64,000 nt of DNA from Hyaloperonospora brassicae (GCA_947650285.1 CANTFL010000332.1:62001-126000); one strand, 5' to 3'. Counted from the first letter of the stretch, positions 1 to 12,010 are shown. Translations and numbers: made by a program. Notes: generated by a model from the sequence alone, not told the origin.

Positions 1-214
1 TCGCGTCGCCTGTAATTTGCATCAATGCATTGATCAATTTCTGTGTAAAGCGTTACAAGTCAATCATGATGTACACATGTTGTGCGCGAGTTGAAGCTCA
101 AAGTCACTCGCAAGGACAGATGTCCATGCAAGTGATTCAAAGCGCATGCATTCTACCCAACATAAAGCAACAAGAACCAAACGCACGACGACATCTTCGT
201 CATCTGCCAAACAC

Positions 215-1111
215 CTACTCTAGATGCGAAAACCTGTCAACTGCCATCCAGTACTGGCACTCGTCGAGCGAAATGGTGTTCACACTCTTCTGTTTCGCCG
301 CCCGACGGGGCTTTGGTGGCAACCCATTCGTACTCGTTGTGCTCGGTTTCGCCTCTTTTTTGTCGTCACTGCAAAATGAAAGGCGCCTCGTCGTAGACTC
401 CTCGCTATCAACTCCGGTCCACTCGGACGTTCTGAGAATGTCTTTGCCGTGCAACGAGCGTCGAAAGTGCCCATCTTCCGATCCGATTCCTCCGATAGCT
501 CCACCACTGCTGATCGTCTCTACATTGCACAACAACCGTTCTGTTGTGCTAGTACAAGTCAGCACACCTGCGTTTCGGTTCCGTCCATCATCCACCTGCT
601 TCAACTGCATAGCACCACTCTCGATCGGTATCATATTCCTATCTTCCTCTTCTCTCGTCACGAAATGACAACTGGATTTGGCACCAACGCACTGTCTCCA
701 CTGCTCTTTTTTCGTCTCTTTCATTGTCGATACTCGTCTCAATGCAGTCGATGCTTTCGTTCGATTCGGTATCGTCAACTCGTTCGTCAGCTGTTCGTTT
801 TCCTCCCACTGTGGCGTCCGTGTAGCAACTTTATCCGGATTTTGCTGTCCTGCAACTGGAACGTCACCAGATCCTGCGGCAACATAAGCAACGGGTTTCA
901 TCTCGGCAGCGTTTTCGTTTCGACGCTGAATCGACAGTTTTCGCCACTTTTTTGAAGTAGGCGACGAAGCTGTCGTTCGAATGGCCGTCTTTGGGTCCAA
1001 CTTTGTGTGGACTTCGGCATCGGAAGCATAGCTGGAAGCGCGTGTGGAGAGCGGCTGAGGCGCTTTGTACTCGCTCTTTTGTAGCCACAACTGGTACGCC
1101 GTTGTCGCCAT
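215..1111 (-). CDS. Hypothetical hydrophilic protein, 298 aa
   Basis: One uninterrupted minus-strand reading frame of 298 codons, opening with MATTAYQLWLQKSEYKAPQP and ending ECQYWMAVDRFSHLE. The protein is hydrophilic, rich in Ser, Thr, Arg, Lys and Glu, with no signal peptide, membrane segment or catalytic motif that I recognise. A basic Pro stretch (LPPKPRRAAKQKS) lies near residue 265. Such composition is typical of disordered cytosolic or nuclear proteins, but I assign no function. It is the longest open frame in the first 3 kb and its amino-acid texture is better than that of the overlapping plus-strand frames, which is why I accept it. No intron signal is needed. The gene points towards the window start, so a further exon past the stop is possible but not indicated. 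The existence of the gene is likely, not certain. Confidence 0.5.
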   Translation of the reverse strand: MATTAYQLWLQKSEYKAPQPLSTRASSYASDAEVHTKLDPKTAIRTTASSPTSKKWRKLSIQRRNENAAEMKPVAYVAAGSGDVPVAGQQNPDKVATRTPQWEENEQLTNELTIPNRTKASTALRRVSTMKETKKEQWRQCVGAKSSCHFVTREEEDRNMIPIESGAMQLKQVDDGRNRNAGVLTCTSTTERLLCNVETISSGGAIGGIGSEDGHFRRSLHGKDILRTSEWTGVDSEESTTRRLSFCSDDKKEAKPSTTSTNGLPPKPRRAAKQKSVNTISLDECQYWMAVDRFSHLE

Positions 1112-3426
1112 GGTCTTTATTCGATGAGGTATTATGTGATATAGTGCGCAGAACTGTCTGTTTTTACAATACGTTTCACGGGTTTTACGACATTCGAAGC
1201 GAGTTCCTAATCTAGAATGACACCACGAGTCATGATGTCAAAAAGGAGATCCGGTCAACTGTGATATTGTCACGTAAATGGAAGAGGCGAAAGAGAAGGT
1301 GCACATTATGGCAATGGTCTCAACGAGGCAATCAATTGCAATGTCTGCACCACTTTATTCGTACCGCTGAAGAAAGGACTAACGTAGAAGTGAAGCACAT
1401 ACGACATACGAATTGATGTGTCGTCGCATGTAAATGGCAAAAAGGCTCAGCTTCATGCATTTTGGGTACTTGTTGAGGTGTGTATGTACTACAGTCGCGA
1501 GCAAGTCCGGTAAAGTGGAGAAGCTATTGCCATAGTGATGGAACCATAAGTGATGGAAGAGACGGGCAAGTCTGCATCTACTGGCTGCCGTTCGTTCTTG
1601 GGAAGCAAAGGGATCACTTGCAGTGTATTTGCTCTACGAAGAAACAAAGACGAGTGATTGTCTTGTAACGTTTGTGCGAATAAGTGTCTTGTTTATTGGT
1701 AGCCACTTGCTGTCATGTAGACCTTTGGCGGACACTAGATGGCATGGGTAGTTTCCACTCTTGACCGACTGGAGATGATGACCTTGTTTGTACAGCGTCG
1801 TCCGTGGTGATCTACATTCACAAGTAAGCGTGCATACAACATAATCGACAAAGTTGATCACGCAAACGGAGTCGTTTTTTGAGACTTGTATAGCGTTCAT
1901 CGCCGTCTGTTGCACGATGGATCAATATTGCTGGCTCGTTCGGCACAAGATAGAAAACGTATAGCGCTTGGACTTGGATGAATATCACTACTCCCAAGAA
2001 TACACTTCATGACAACACGTGCTGACAAAAAAGCGCGAGTGGGGATCGTCAAGTGCAAAACGGCCCGGCAAAGGGCGTAGTGGACGTAAACATGTACCGT
2101 AACTATGATTATCCGAGCGGTTGAACCCTGCACGAGTATTTTCGGACAACAAAGTAGCGATACGTCATGCAGGTAGTAGCAACAAGTCTATGCTACTCAG
2201 TAGACTCGGCCGAGGATGACCTCAGCACTACGGTACTACATCTTCCCCAGCGTGTGTGGCTTCTCACATCAGAGTTAAAGCCCGCACAACATCAGTGCAG
2301 CGTAACTTTTCCATTGCTGTGTCGGCCAACGTGGCAAACACAACAACGCCTTGTTCTTCGAGACATGCATCACACGCTGCCTCACTTGGACTACCCCCAC
2401 GCCTGTGTCAAGCTGTAATTCAGCACCAGCACATCGCCTACTTGGAAACACTACACATTGCACATCGCCGCACAGAATGAGTCGCTACTGCCGCGATATC
2501 GACGAGTGCGAACAAGGCACGCAACGAAAACAGAGCAACTGAGTCACCTGAAACAATGCGCTGAGTCTCTGATCCGGAGACGGAGCGAACGAACTGTTGC
2601 AATAGACAAACTGCACATTTTCCACTCATGTTTAGCACCAACGCAGCCAATCAAACAAATACAATAACAAAAACCACAGCTGTCAACACTCGTTCCAGCG
2701 CTGTGGCCTTTTTCCTCACCAGCGACTCGGTGTCTTTCAGTCGAAGTTGTTTCCTCAAAAACTTATACACCTCAAAAACGCAAAAAAAAAGGCGGTAAAT
2801 AACCCAAACACAAAGACCCACTTGCGGCCAGCCAAACAACACAGTTCACCACCCACCACACTCAACGGGTCCTGCCCGTTCACTGTAAACTTCGTGCGCT
2901 TCATGAGCGGCGCATTGCCTACTGCTACAAACTGCAGCGTTACTGCCCCATACCACACGCCGCCCCCAGCACCGATATATCAGTTATCACAGCTCCCCAC
3001 GATCTTCTCCCAGTTCACGATCCAACCGAACCCATTCAGCTACCGAACCTTTAGGCGGCTCCATTGCTGGTCGCACATCCGCCACGACGTCACTCGCTGC
3101 CGCACTCGTCACATCCGCCATGTCCGTCTGTCTCGCTCGTCGAACCAGTCCGATATCAGGTATCGCGAGCAAGACTACCGTCCTTACCGGTATCAACCCC
3201 CAAAACACATACCGACGTGCACGGAACACCACTATCCGCCACACCGGCAGGTAAAACCGTACCTCTCCGCGAGGTTTTTCCCATCGCTCTATTTAGAAAT
3301 TCGTCTTCTTGTTCGGCTTTTTCGTCTCCTGCTTCTTCAATAATTCTCCTTTTGTCAATCGCATTTCTACTGCCACTGCCGCGACCTCCTCCGTCTCCTT
3401 CTTCTTGATCGCTTCTTCACGCCGCT
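1112..3426. other. Intergenic region between divergent genes
   Basis: A spacer of about 2.3 kb between the minus-strand gene at 215-1111 and the plus-strand transporter at 3427, so it should hold two promoters. Short protein-like frames occur on the minus strand near 1634-2133, but none has recognisable domains and no consistent exon chain could be built. The last 150 bases before 3427 are strongly pyrimidine-rich, as is common just upstream of oomycete start codons. No repeat or RNA gene seen. Confidence 0.5.
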
Positions 3427-5044
3427 ATGTACGCGCCCGTGCGGAACGAGTCCGACCCGATGCTCGCGAGCCCCACGAGCGGCGGCAAAGAGCAGCGCGC
3501 AACGCCCAACAGCGTCGCGGTCCACACGCAGCGCCTCGACGCGCGGGCGCCGCAGTGCAACGACGGCGTCTTTGCCGCTCTGTTCCTGATTAACGTGGGC
3601 CTTGTGGCCGTCGTGGCCTTGTCGAAGGGCGTGCCGGTCCTACTTGAGGACATGGACCACAACCAGGAAACCGCACCTAACGAGGAAGCGCCCCGCGCCA
3701 CCGCAGCCTGGTCGATGATTGGTCTATTGTGTGTCCTAGGGCTCGGGCTCTCGGCCGCCTGGCTCAAGGTCCTGCTGACGTATGCCGAGTCGATGATTCG
3801 GGTTGCGTTATGGCTAAATGTAGCCACTGTGCTCCTCGTTGCGCTGTCGCTGGTTTCGGTGCACCTGTGGGCTGCGCTCGTGTGTGTCGCGTTGGCAGCG
3901 ATTAACGTGTGGTACATTTACGCAGTGCAGAACCGGATCGGCTTTGCGTCGGCCAATTTGAAGACGGCCTGTGCCGCGCTGCAGCGCCACGCGGCTGTGT
4001 TTGTGCTCGCGCTCGGCCTCGTGCTGCAGCAGCTCGTGTGGCTCTTTCTATGGGGCGTCGCGGGCGTGGGGCTGCACCAGTGGTTCCGCGAGATGGACCC
4101 CGAGTGCGACCAGGAGCTCCGTCGCGCGCGCTCTGGCCGCAGTCACGGCGGACTCTGTGTGGGTCTCCCTGCCTACACGGCTCTGTTCTACATGCTCGTG
4201 ACGGTCTACTGGGGCCAGCAGGTGCTGCAGAACATTCTGACCTGCACGACTGCTGGGGTCGTGGCCACGTGGTGGTACCAGCCTGAAGCCGCACGCGCGA
4301 CCACGGGAGCGCTGTATCGCTCGATGACCACGAGCTTTGGCTCCATTTGCTTTGGCTCGTTGATTGTAGCGGTCTTGCAGGCGCTGAGGACCATGGCCGA
4401 TATGGCGAAACGACGTGCAAGTGAAGAGAACAATGGCGGACTGGCGTGCTTAGCGTGTATGGCGGAGTGCATCTTGAGCTGCTTGGCGGGCGTGATGGAG
4501 TACATTAATCAGTGGGCCTACGTGTACGTTGGGGTGTATGGCTACCCCTTCCGCGCGAGTGGCAAAGCCGTGATGGATCTGTTCCATACACGCGGCTGGA
4601 CGGCGATCATCAATGACGATTTGACATCGGGTGCTCTTTCGTTTGGCGCGTTGGGAGTCGGAGTTGTAACGTGCTGCGTGGGAATGCTGATGGTGCGTTT
4701 TTCGCCAGTCGAGTGGTTTGCGGCCCTGGGCTCGAGCACGAGTGCCTACGCGATGATGGCGGTTGTTGGGTTCATCGTGGGCATTAGCGTGGCGATGACT
4801 CTGGCCCACGTTGTCATTGCCGCTCTCCACACTGTGTTTGTTTGCTTTGCTGAGGTACGACGTACTTCACGTTGGTGTTTGGTTTGCGATCGTTTTACTC
4901 ACAGTGTGGTCATGTCTGATGGTGTCTTTCCAGGACCCAGTTGCACTGAACCGCAACCACCCGGAGGAATACCAAGGCCTCGTGGCTGGCTGGCGTCAGT
5001 TCCACGGAAGTGCCTTGGTTTCCGCGTATGGAGGGGCCGTCTAA
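3427..5044 (+). CDS. Choline-transporter-like (CTL/SLC44 family) membrane protein
   Basis: Two exons, 3427-4854 and 4934-5044, encode 512 aa. Members of the CTL/SLC44/PNS1 family are multi-pass membrane proteins linked to choline or related solute transport; the substrate here is inferred from the family only. The protein has about ten hydrophobic segments. Family-like stretches include ILTCTTAGVVATWWYQP (about residues 271-287), SFGSICFGSLIVAVLQALR (about 303-321) and the conserved block around INQWAYVYVGVYGYPF (about 359-374). If the frame is read straight through 4854 it gives an atypical basic tail. Splicing joins VFVCFAE to DPVALNRNHPEEY, the usual ending CF(L/A)ED of this family, and stops at 5044 after SAYGGAV. 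The start at 3427 is the first ATG of the frame and gives a soluble N-terminal tail before the first membrane segment. Neighbours are unrelated. Confidence 0.85.
4855..4933 (+). other. Phase-0 intron in the CTL-like gene
   Basis: 79 nt, donor GAG|GTACGA and acceptor TTTCCAG|GAC, preceded by a pyrimidine-rich stretch. Removing it restores the family C-terminus. Length and borders fit oomycete introns. Confidence 0.85.
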
Positions 5045-6526
5045 GCGGCCTTCTTGCAAAATCTTGGTTATGTATTGCTGCATTTCACGCGAAGCCCAAG
5101 TAGTGAGTGCTGTGACGGACGGAGTAAGTACAAGCAGGAGACGATAGGCGATATACAGCACAATTGAACTCGCTTGGGGCAAAAGTTGATCGTCGTGTGA
5201 ACAGCGCAGGTCTATTGGACAGTGCTCACAGCTTCCTGTGCCGGTGTGTGTGATAACAACTTTTGATGTCAGCTGCGTCACAGCACACTTTCCCATCGTA
5301 CCGAGTCATGACACTGCCTCGTGCGTTCTCAGGCGTCAGAAGTACGCGGTAAGTTTGCATCTTTTCATCAGACTTTGCGTCATTTGGGACACAGCATCTC
5401 GTGCAAACGGCGTGATTCCATCAACAGTATGAGTCCGTGGAACGGCTCGGTACACCCACAAGCCGAGTTGCTGGAAGAGCGACGCAATACGCCATTTACA
5501 CTGCAGGACGAACTCTGCAAAGCATCGACATGCGGCAAAAGGTTTCGTAACTTGTTATCGCTTGCGGGTCCCCTTTATGACCGTATTACGGTCAATATGT
5601 GCCCCGCCCGACGTTATTCGACTTAACTGAGACGCTCACAAAATCTTCGAATTGCTGCTCTCTCCCTCGCTCTGCGGTTCACTTTACAGACGTTTGTGTC
5701 TCATCGGCACATTTTTGCTGGTGCGCGAGACATCGATCACTGAGACTGGAATCGATCAATCGCAGGGGTGGGGTGGGGATTGTCCGAGCATAGAGTGCGT
5801 CAACTACGCGTGCCGGGACTTTGCTCTCGCCGTTACTGCAATAGGTTCCTTTAGCGTATCGAAGAAGTGAGTGCAATAAAGGAGCGGATCGCTTCTTGCC
5901 CGATGACTCAGTTGCCGCAGATGTCTGCGGCCTGTCACGCTCTGCAAAAGTAGCGTAAAGGACACACGAGTCGGCCGACCGTCTGTCAGTAGCTTCTGTG
6001 TAGGCAGACCTGCCTCCTATCGTCAGCTGCTGTCTTTCACGGGATCAACGGCGTCTCTTGTCGTGACCGTTGCGAAATAGTTATACATAGCGGTAATCCA
6101 AAAACGCTTCGACCGACCGTTTCTCGTGAGCGAAAACACGAGCTCTGCTGCGTGGCCACAGATAATGGGTGACCGCTGCAAAGCAGACGGCAGCGTTTCG
6201 TATCGAAGCAATTGACGCCACTGTTTTCCGCGGACTTCCTTAGCTCAGGCAAAAGTGAAGGATTGTGGGGTTCTTGTCGAGGCAGTCACCGGGAGAAAAA
6301 AAGAATGGCCCAATGGCGATGTCGTCTTCCACCTGTTGACGGCACGAAGAAACGGCCCATCACGTTGCTAGCATCGACTTTGTCATCTGGTCCGACCTGC
6401 TTCTGTCCTGTCACAAGTGGTGTCAAATGCTGCACATGTCAAACGAGTCGGCACCGCCCGCCCTTGTCTCAGGTTGTCCTCAACTTTTGACAGCGTTTGT
6501 TGCTCACTTGAGCAAGGGCACGTACG

Positions 6527-6552
6527 CATCCATTCATCCATCCATCCATCCG
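6527..6552. repeat. (ATCC)n microsatellite
   Basis: About six near-perfect copies of a CATC/ATCC tetranucleotide. Confidence 0.9.
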
Positions 6553-7110
6553 AGTCGCTCTCGGGTGTACGAATAACGCCAATCGACCGATCGCAGGCAA
6601 GAAGCCCAAAGACAAAAAGTCGAATACAAACTGCCTCTGCGGAAGCTGTGGGAAGCAGCCAAGAGAGAGAAAGGGACGGCCGGTAGTTGACGGACACGGC
6701 TCTGTTCCCACGCATCGATGAGCGCTTACATGCGACGCCTCTTGTGTAGAGGCACAAAAGCAATGCAGCTACCACACGTCTACAAAGCCCCATCAATCTC
6801 TCATCTGGCAAGACTGAAAACGGCTCTATGGACACGATATGGACAAGTGCCCTGTGCGCGCGGGTCGTTCGTTCTTTCTCGTTCGTATCCGCCGTACAAA
6901 AGTGTCCCATCTCGACGACAGCCAAAGAGTTTTCCGCTCGACGGCGTTTCCCCATTTCCACACGCGCGCGTCCGTACTGTGTGATTGAAACGAAAAGCGT
7001 CGTGTGATGCATCCGAGTATTCGCTTCCGAGGTGTATCAAGTCTTACGTCACCTCACAAGCGCGTGCCTATCGTCGGGATGGCCTGATCCTCCTCCCCAC
7101 CATCCCGAGC

Positions 7111-7153
7111 ATCATCATCATTATCGTAATCATCATCGTAATCATCATCACTC
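7111..7153. repeat. (ATC)n microsatellite, interrupted
   Basis: Runs of ATC interrupted by GTA at regular spacing, in the spacer upstream of the Cys-rich membrane protein gene. Confidence 0.9.
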
Positions 7154-7673
7154 ACCCTCCGTGCCCTATCCCTACTTCCCATCCTAAGTTGACATAGTGT
7201 GTTGGTTTGTACAGGCACGAGCCACTGCCGCCGGGACACCATCCGGCCATCCACGCCCGCCCTACCCCCACCTACGAGCGCAAAGTTGACGCCCGCTATG
7301 CGTTTCGACAGGCTCTCACGCCCCAGTCACACGACCATCGCGCAGGCAGCTTCTATGGGACGCTCGCCCACACTGTCTCTGTTCGCCTCTTCAGCCGTAC
7401 TTACGCCGTGTGTAATGGTCGCCGCCGTCCCAGAATCGAGGGCCATACCCTCTCGATACCGCTCAACAGCCAGTCGCGTCCACAGCCAGTTGAGCCCTTC
7501 GACGAGCAGTGGTCCGTAACGAGAGGCAGAGAGCCCGTGCGGTCCTTTTGAGCCCATCAGCAGCAGATGCGCCTCGAGCCAGCGAGACGCGACTCGGTCG
7601 TTGGCCGATCAGCTCTCCCGGTCCTCACTTTCTCTTCCGCGCACTACTCGTTCGCTCGCTCGCTGTCCGTACG

Positions 7674-8829
7674 ATGAGTCGCCCCACAAGTGCGAACGCC
7701 TCTGACGCCACACGTCTCAACACGAGCGACGCACTGAGGGCGCGCAGCACCAGCGGCAGCGACGCAGCAGCAGATGCGGCGGACGAGTGGACGATCGCCC
7801 CCAAGTTGGACACGTCGACCGACGGCGACGCCTGTACGTGGTACGCCGAAGGCATCTGCACCCGCCCGCGCTCGTGCTTTGACTGCCTCAACGTCGTCAT
7901 TCGCGGCCAAAAGGTGCGACCCGTTCGAGTCAGTCACTCACTCACTCAGTCAGTCAGTCAGTCAGTCTATTGTTGTTGAGGGAGGGAGAGAACCGCTCGC
8001 CCCCTCGAATCGAATACCGATCGCAATATCGTACGCGAAGCAGTAGCAGCTGAAGTAGTAGCAGTAGCAGTAGTAGCAGTAGTAGTAGTCGGGTGGCTAT
8101 GGGGTACAAACTTTGTGGGGTACTGACCAAACTATGTGTATTTGGGTCTTTGAGGTGTTTGCTCGATAGTGTACCGTCAGTCCACTGGGCGAATGTACGA
8201 ACTCGTACATGATCGCAAGCGACGGCGGCTATCCCATGGCCAACTACACGTACTGCGCCGCCGACGACGCCGTCTGCTCTGCGTGTCGCGCCGAGTGGAC
8301 GCGGGACTATCTCACGGGTACCCACGTGTCGACCACTGCGCGATGCACCGGTGACGCGGGCTGCATCTGCCTCGCGGCCTGTGAGCTGCCGGACCGGGAC
8401 GACCGCATCGTGGACGACTGGTGCATTCCTGCCGTCGACGGCTCGAACTTCCGCCTCGTGGCGGGCCTCGTGGCCGGCACGATCGCCTTTTTCGTGGCCG
8501 CGACGGTGCTCGCCCGCCGCAAACTCAACCGCCGCTTGCGACGGGATACCGAGCACCGAGACGCGCGGAACGCCGCGCGCGCGGCCTTGCGGGGAACGCG
8601 ACGACCGCGGGCGTCGGCGCACTTGCCGCCGCTGAACTTGGCGGGCTGGGCGGGTATGCGGGAGACCCTCGTGTCGACCGAGCGGCTGCTGCTGGAAGGC
8701 GGCAGTGCGTCGTCGAAGCCGACGCTCACGAGGTCCAGTGCCACGCTGCCGAGCACGGACGTGGAGGAGAATGACGCGTACCACTTGATATCTCCGGGTC
8801 GACCGCCGGCGAGTCAACGGACGTCGTAG
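7674..8829 (+). CDS. Cys-rich single-pass membrane protein, unknown function
   Basis: Two exons, 7674-7913 and 8170-8829, encode about 299 aa from ATG 7674 (MSRPTSANASD). Order: Ser/Thr/Ala-rich head with Asn-X-Ser/Thr sites (residues about 1-40), then a Cys-rich domain (about 53-165) with many Cys in short spacings (CTWYAEGIC, CFDC, CIC, CRAEW), one strong hydrophobic segment (FRLVAGLVAGTIAFFVAATV, about 173-192) followed at once by basic ARRKLNRRLRR, and a hydrophilic tail. This is the layout of a type I surface protein with a disulfide-rich ectodomain. The tail ends at TAG 8829. No known domain is recognised. A signal peptide is absent with this start. An upstream exon at 7355-7515 (MGRSPTLSLFASSAVLTPC...) could splice in the correct phase to 7679 and supply one, but its GAG acceptor is poor. 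Cell-surface location is inferred. Confidence 0.65.
7928..7968. repeat. (TCAG/CTCA)n microsatellite in intron
   Basis: About nine tetranucleotide units, the last five perfect TCAG. Confidence 0.9.
8041..8090. repeat. (AGT/AGC)n trinucleotide repeat in intron
   Basis: Alternating AGC and AGT units over about 50 bases inside the intron. Confidence 0.9.
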
Positions 8830-8926
8830 CGGGGACGAAGGGAGTGGGCTCCTGCTTGACGGCGAGGGAACGAACGGCGGCCGACGACTCGTCACTCGAT
8901 CTGCAGCACAGGACGACGGGATAGTG

Positions 8927-8946
8927 ACCGACTGACTGACTGACTG
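8927..8946. repeat. (CTGA)n microsatellite downstream of stop
   Basis: About four units of GACT/CTGA roughly 100 bases after the stop codon. Its unit is the reverse complement of the TCAG unit in the upstream intron. Confidence 0.9.
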
Positions 8947-11530
8947 GCGGACTGTGCAGAAGAGTGGCTGGCGGCGGCTGCACTTCAAGCAGTGTGAAAT
9001 TATAACCGGCACACAGGGGGGGGGGGTGTGTGTATCAGCACACGAGCGTGTGGCGACTTGTGTGGCATGGACGGAGCTGTGTGGCGCGTGGCACAGGCGC
9101 TGTGTGCTGGTGGTGGGTGGGAAGGGCAACTGCGTGGGGTCGATCTGTAGATACGGCGCAAGGACAAGAAACCGGAGAGCAGCGTCTGGTCACGAGATGT
9201 CCATTACTGTTGTCACCTGATTCAGATGTACATCGTCGACGTTGTTGTTGTTGTTGTTGTGACGGCTCACTAGAGTATCTGGAGCCGCCTGTTGGTAATC
9301 AATCGACTTACTGAAAACCGAAGCGACGTCGAGCTGATGTTCATCTGTCAAACTGTAACATCGACACACGCACTATCCCCTCAAGTCAAAGTCGCACCAG
9401 CTGTGCTGCTGTACCAACTGAACAGCGCGTTGTCCATCGACATCGTTCACTCAGGTCGTTGTCACGAGACCGACCGTCTTGACATGTCGTAACTGATCGA
9501 TTCTACTGTTAGTAAGCAAGTCATGTTGTTGCCACGAGAGCTGCTAAAGCCCTTCCTGCAACGAATGTTTCTCGTGTATACCTCCCCCCCCTCGGCGTCG
9601 ACATTGCTCCCGTAAGCTGGTTCAAGTCGCTTTCTGTCGTGAAGTTACAGTGCTGAAACGCTGTATGAATGGATACCTCGTGGCGGAGCTTAGCGCTGGA
9701 CGTCCTACCACATGGCTCGAGATAGTCAGTCCCAACGAGCTCGAGCGCACGATTCAGCACGTCGGCGGATCCCTTCTCCACGTGGAAATCCTGTTGATGC
9801 CTCAACGCTTCGAGTTGCACGGGGCAAATCCAAGATCCAGGCAGCGCTCTGGTGTCAATGCGCTGTGTTCCGTAAACGTGCCGTATGACACAACGTTAGA
9901 TTGCATGCAGCTTGAGGTCAACAACCCACGTCAAATCAAGAAGCGACGCTGTGGCACACTCACGTCGGGCTAACTCCCAAGCGATTAGCATCGGTCGATC
10001 CACTGGATCCGAAGAAGATCACGAGGAGGAATTGTCCGACTGCAACTCTTTTCTTCGTCGGAGTGTTTAGTTGACGCTGTTCAGTCCATCGGCACTTGTC
10101 AAGTGAGCCCTACGCGTGTCGTGTCCCACGTGGAACGACGAGCTGCAGGGAACCTCGGGCCCCAATGCTGTCGCATGATACCCGGTATCGTAACAGCCAA
10201 CGCCCTCCGCGCGAGAGCAAGTCAAGAGCCCTCCAGCCCATACTGTAACGTCCGAATGAATAGTCGATCACGCAGTGAAGTAAACGATGTGCTGCATTCG
10301 ACTGCTGCGTTCAATCGCTATGGATGTGAGTAGCTGCGAAGGGCCGTCATGTAGAGAGGCTCAAGATGACTCACAGTCGGTAGTGTCAATGACTTACTAG
10401 CGTTTGCGTCCTTTGACGAAAGGGATCCACACGCATCGATCAAGTCCACTGCTCACGAGGGTAACGTTAGTGTCGGGTTCGCACAAGACAGTCTACATGG
10501 CAGCTCCCGGTGGCTTCTAAGGTGGGGTCAATGCTCACTGTATCGCTGACTCGACGAAGAACTGCCGACAGCTGGTCCGCTCGTACCGTAGACCACGAGC
10601 GTAGAGGTCGCTTCAAGCTCTTCCGTTTTGCCAGCTTGGGAAGGCGAACACATCGATCGATCCCTGCCGCGAAACAAGCTGTCCGTTCTTGCGACGCTTC
10701 ACCTGACAAAAGCACGACAATCTGCAAAATGGCGCGAGCTGCACGTCGTGGCGATGGGGGCACACCTGCAATCGTCGAGTCTGTCTGTCGTAGCTCACAC
10801 TCCTGGTCAAGACACACACACACACAGTATCACAGTCAGAGTGTGCGACTTTGCTTGCGCTCTCACAAGCAAAGCACGACAACAACACCATCAACTTGTG
10901 AACCGAATCCGGGCACTTGTCATCCGATTCCCTGTCGATCCACGTAAACAATGGACCTCTGCCAGTGCCACTCGAGACAGACACGAAGCCACGACGTCAT
11001 CGTACTGTTGCGTACGTCGTTGCGAGACCGACTTCTTTAACGCAAACGGATCGACCTACGACCGCTGTGTCTCGTCCGCTGCTTTGTGAATAACCATCGA
11101 GAAAGCTGTGGTGGCAGTCGCTGCTGGACGTCGTAGTAGCTCTCGTGTCGATCGCGTCAACAATATACAAAGCAGCAGCAGCAGCTGATGAATGAACGGG
11201 CCGCAGGTCAGCAGCGTCATACTCTGTCCTCCATCACGTAAGGCGACAGACATCTCGTGCATATCGACAGACATCCGCTCGTCTTGTCGCCGCCGCTTTT
11301 GCGATCCAGTCAGCGGTTGCGTGGCTGGTCGTGCGCGCGTGTCGGGGGCCGCGTCACCGGCGGCAAAGAGAAGGAGCAGCTGCAACAGAGCCGTGAGACG
11401 TGCACGAGCGAACGAGCGAACGAACGCACACGCAGCAGCTGCAAAGAGCTCGAGGCGGTTCGTCTTTTGCTGGCGCACAGCCGAAGCTCAGCGTTACTAA
11501 TGTCCACTCTGTTCATCGTCAGGAACAGCC

Positions 11531-11555
11531 GATCGGTCGGTCGGTCGGTCGGTCT
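11531..11555. repeat. (CGGT)n microsatellite
   Basis: Six tandem GGTC/CGGT tetranucleotides. Confidence 0.9.
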
Positions 11556-11765
11556 GCCCACCTGACTGTCCGTCGTGACCGCCCGGCAACGTGAGAGGAG
11601 TCGCACGTCCAGACGCCCACAAGTGGCCAAAGCGCGTGACTTCGTTCTTGACGCGAGAAAAGGGCGCGCATTCGTCATACGGTCCGACGTCCCAGTGGTA
11701 GTCAACCCGAAACCAGCGCGGAACGCAGTGCAAGTACGTAGTGCAAGTACGTAGTGACTAGCAAA

Positions 11766-11797
<32 letters not shown>
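11766..11797. repeat. (GAC)n microsatellite
   Basis: About ten perfect GAC trinucleotides. Confidence 0.95.
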
Positions 11798-11971
11798 TAG
11801 AGCTGCTCCTCCTCCTTCTTCCTCTCGCTTCGGAGCTTCAGTTGTCCGGTTGCTCGATCGGCCGCTGGAAACGACACCAGCGACCCGCGTCTTTGCGCCG
11901 CGTGGAAAGAGACCGACCACGCGACAAACCACTTGGCTCCTGTAAAGACGACAACATCCATCCAGTTTGGA

Positions 11972-12010
11972 TTCCTCCTCCTCCTCCTCCTCCTCCTTCT
12001 CCTTCTCCTG
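11972..12010. repeat. (CTC/CTT)n pyrimidine microsatellite
   Basis: About nine CTC units running into CTT/CTC; all-pyrimidine tract of about 40 bases on the plus strand. Confidence 0.95.

Larger units (their letters stand above)
5045..7673. other. Intergenic region, no gene recognised
   Basis: About 2.6 kb between two plus-strand genes. A minus-strand stretch near 5300-5630 and one at 4910-5296 read protein-like over 60-90 residues but in different frames and without known domains. The 209-codon minus-strand frame at 6383-7012 is partly made of an ATCC repeat and is not supported. Two short tandem repeats are listed separately. A possible upstream exon of the next gene may lie at 7355-7515. 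Confidence 0.45.
7914..8169 (+). other. Phase-0 intron holding two simple repeats
   Basis: Donor AAG|GTGCGA and acceptor GATAG|TGT give 256 nt, keep the frame open and join the Cys-rich halves. The nearer CAG at 8178-8180 is out of phase and was rejected. The intron contains a TCAG tetranucleotide repeat (about 7928-7968) and an AGT/AGC trinucleotide repeat (about 8041-8090), which explains its unusual length. Confidence 0.65.

Noticed and set aside
2747..3343. 198-codon plus-strand frame just upstream of the CTL-like gene
   Set aside because: Pro/Arg/His-rich composition typical of non-coding pyrimidine-rich DNA; overlaps the expected promoter.
6383..7012. 209-codon minus-strand frame
   Set aside because: Contains a translated ATCC repeat, has no domain and no support from neighbours.
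7954..9129. 391-codon minus-strand frame across the Cys-rich membrane protein gene
   Set aside because: Largely Arg/Pro/Ser low complexity, antisense to an exon with a clear membrane segment and Cys pattern, and includes translated microsatellites.
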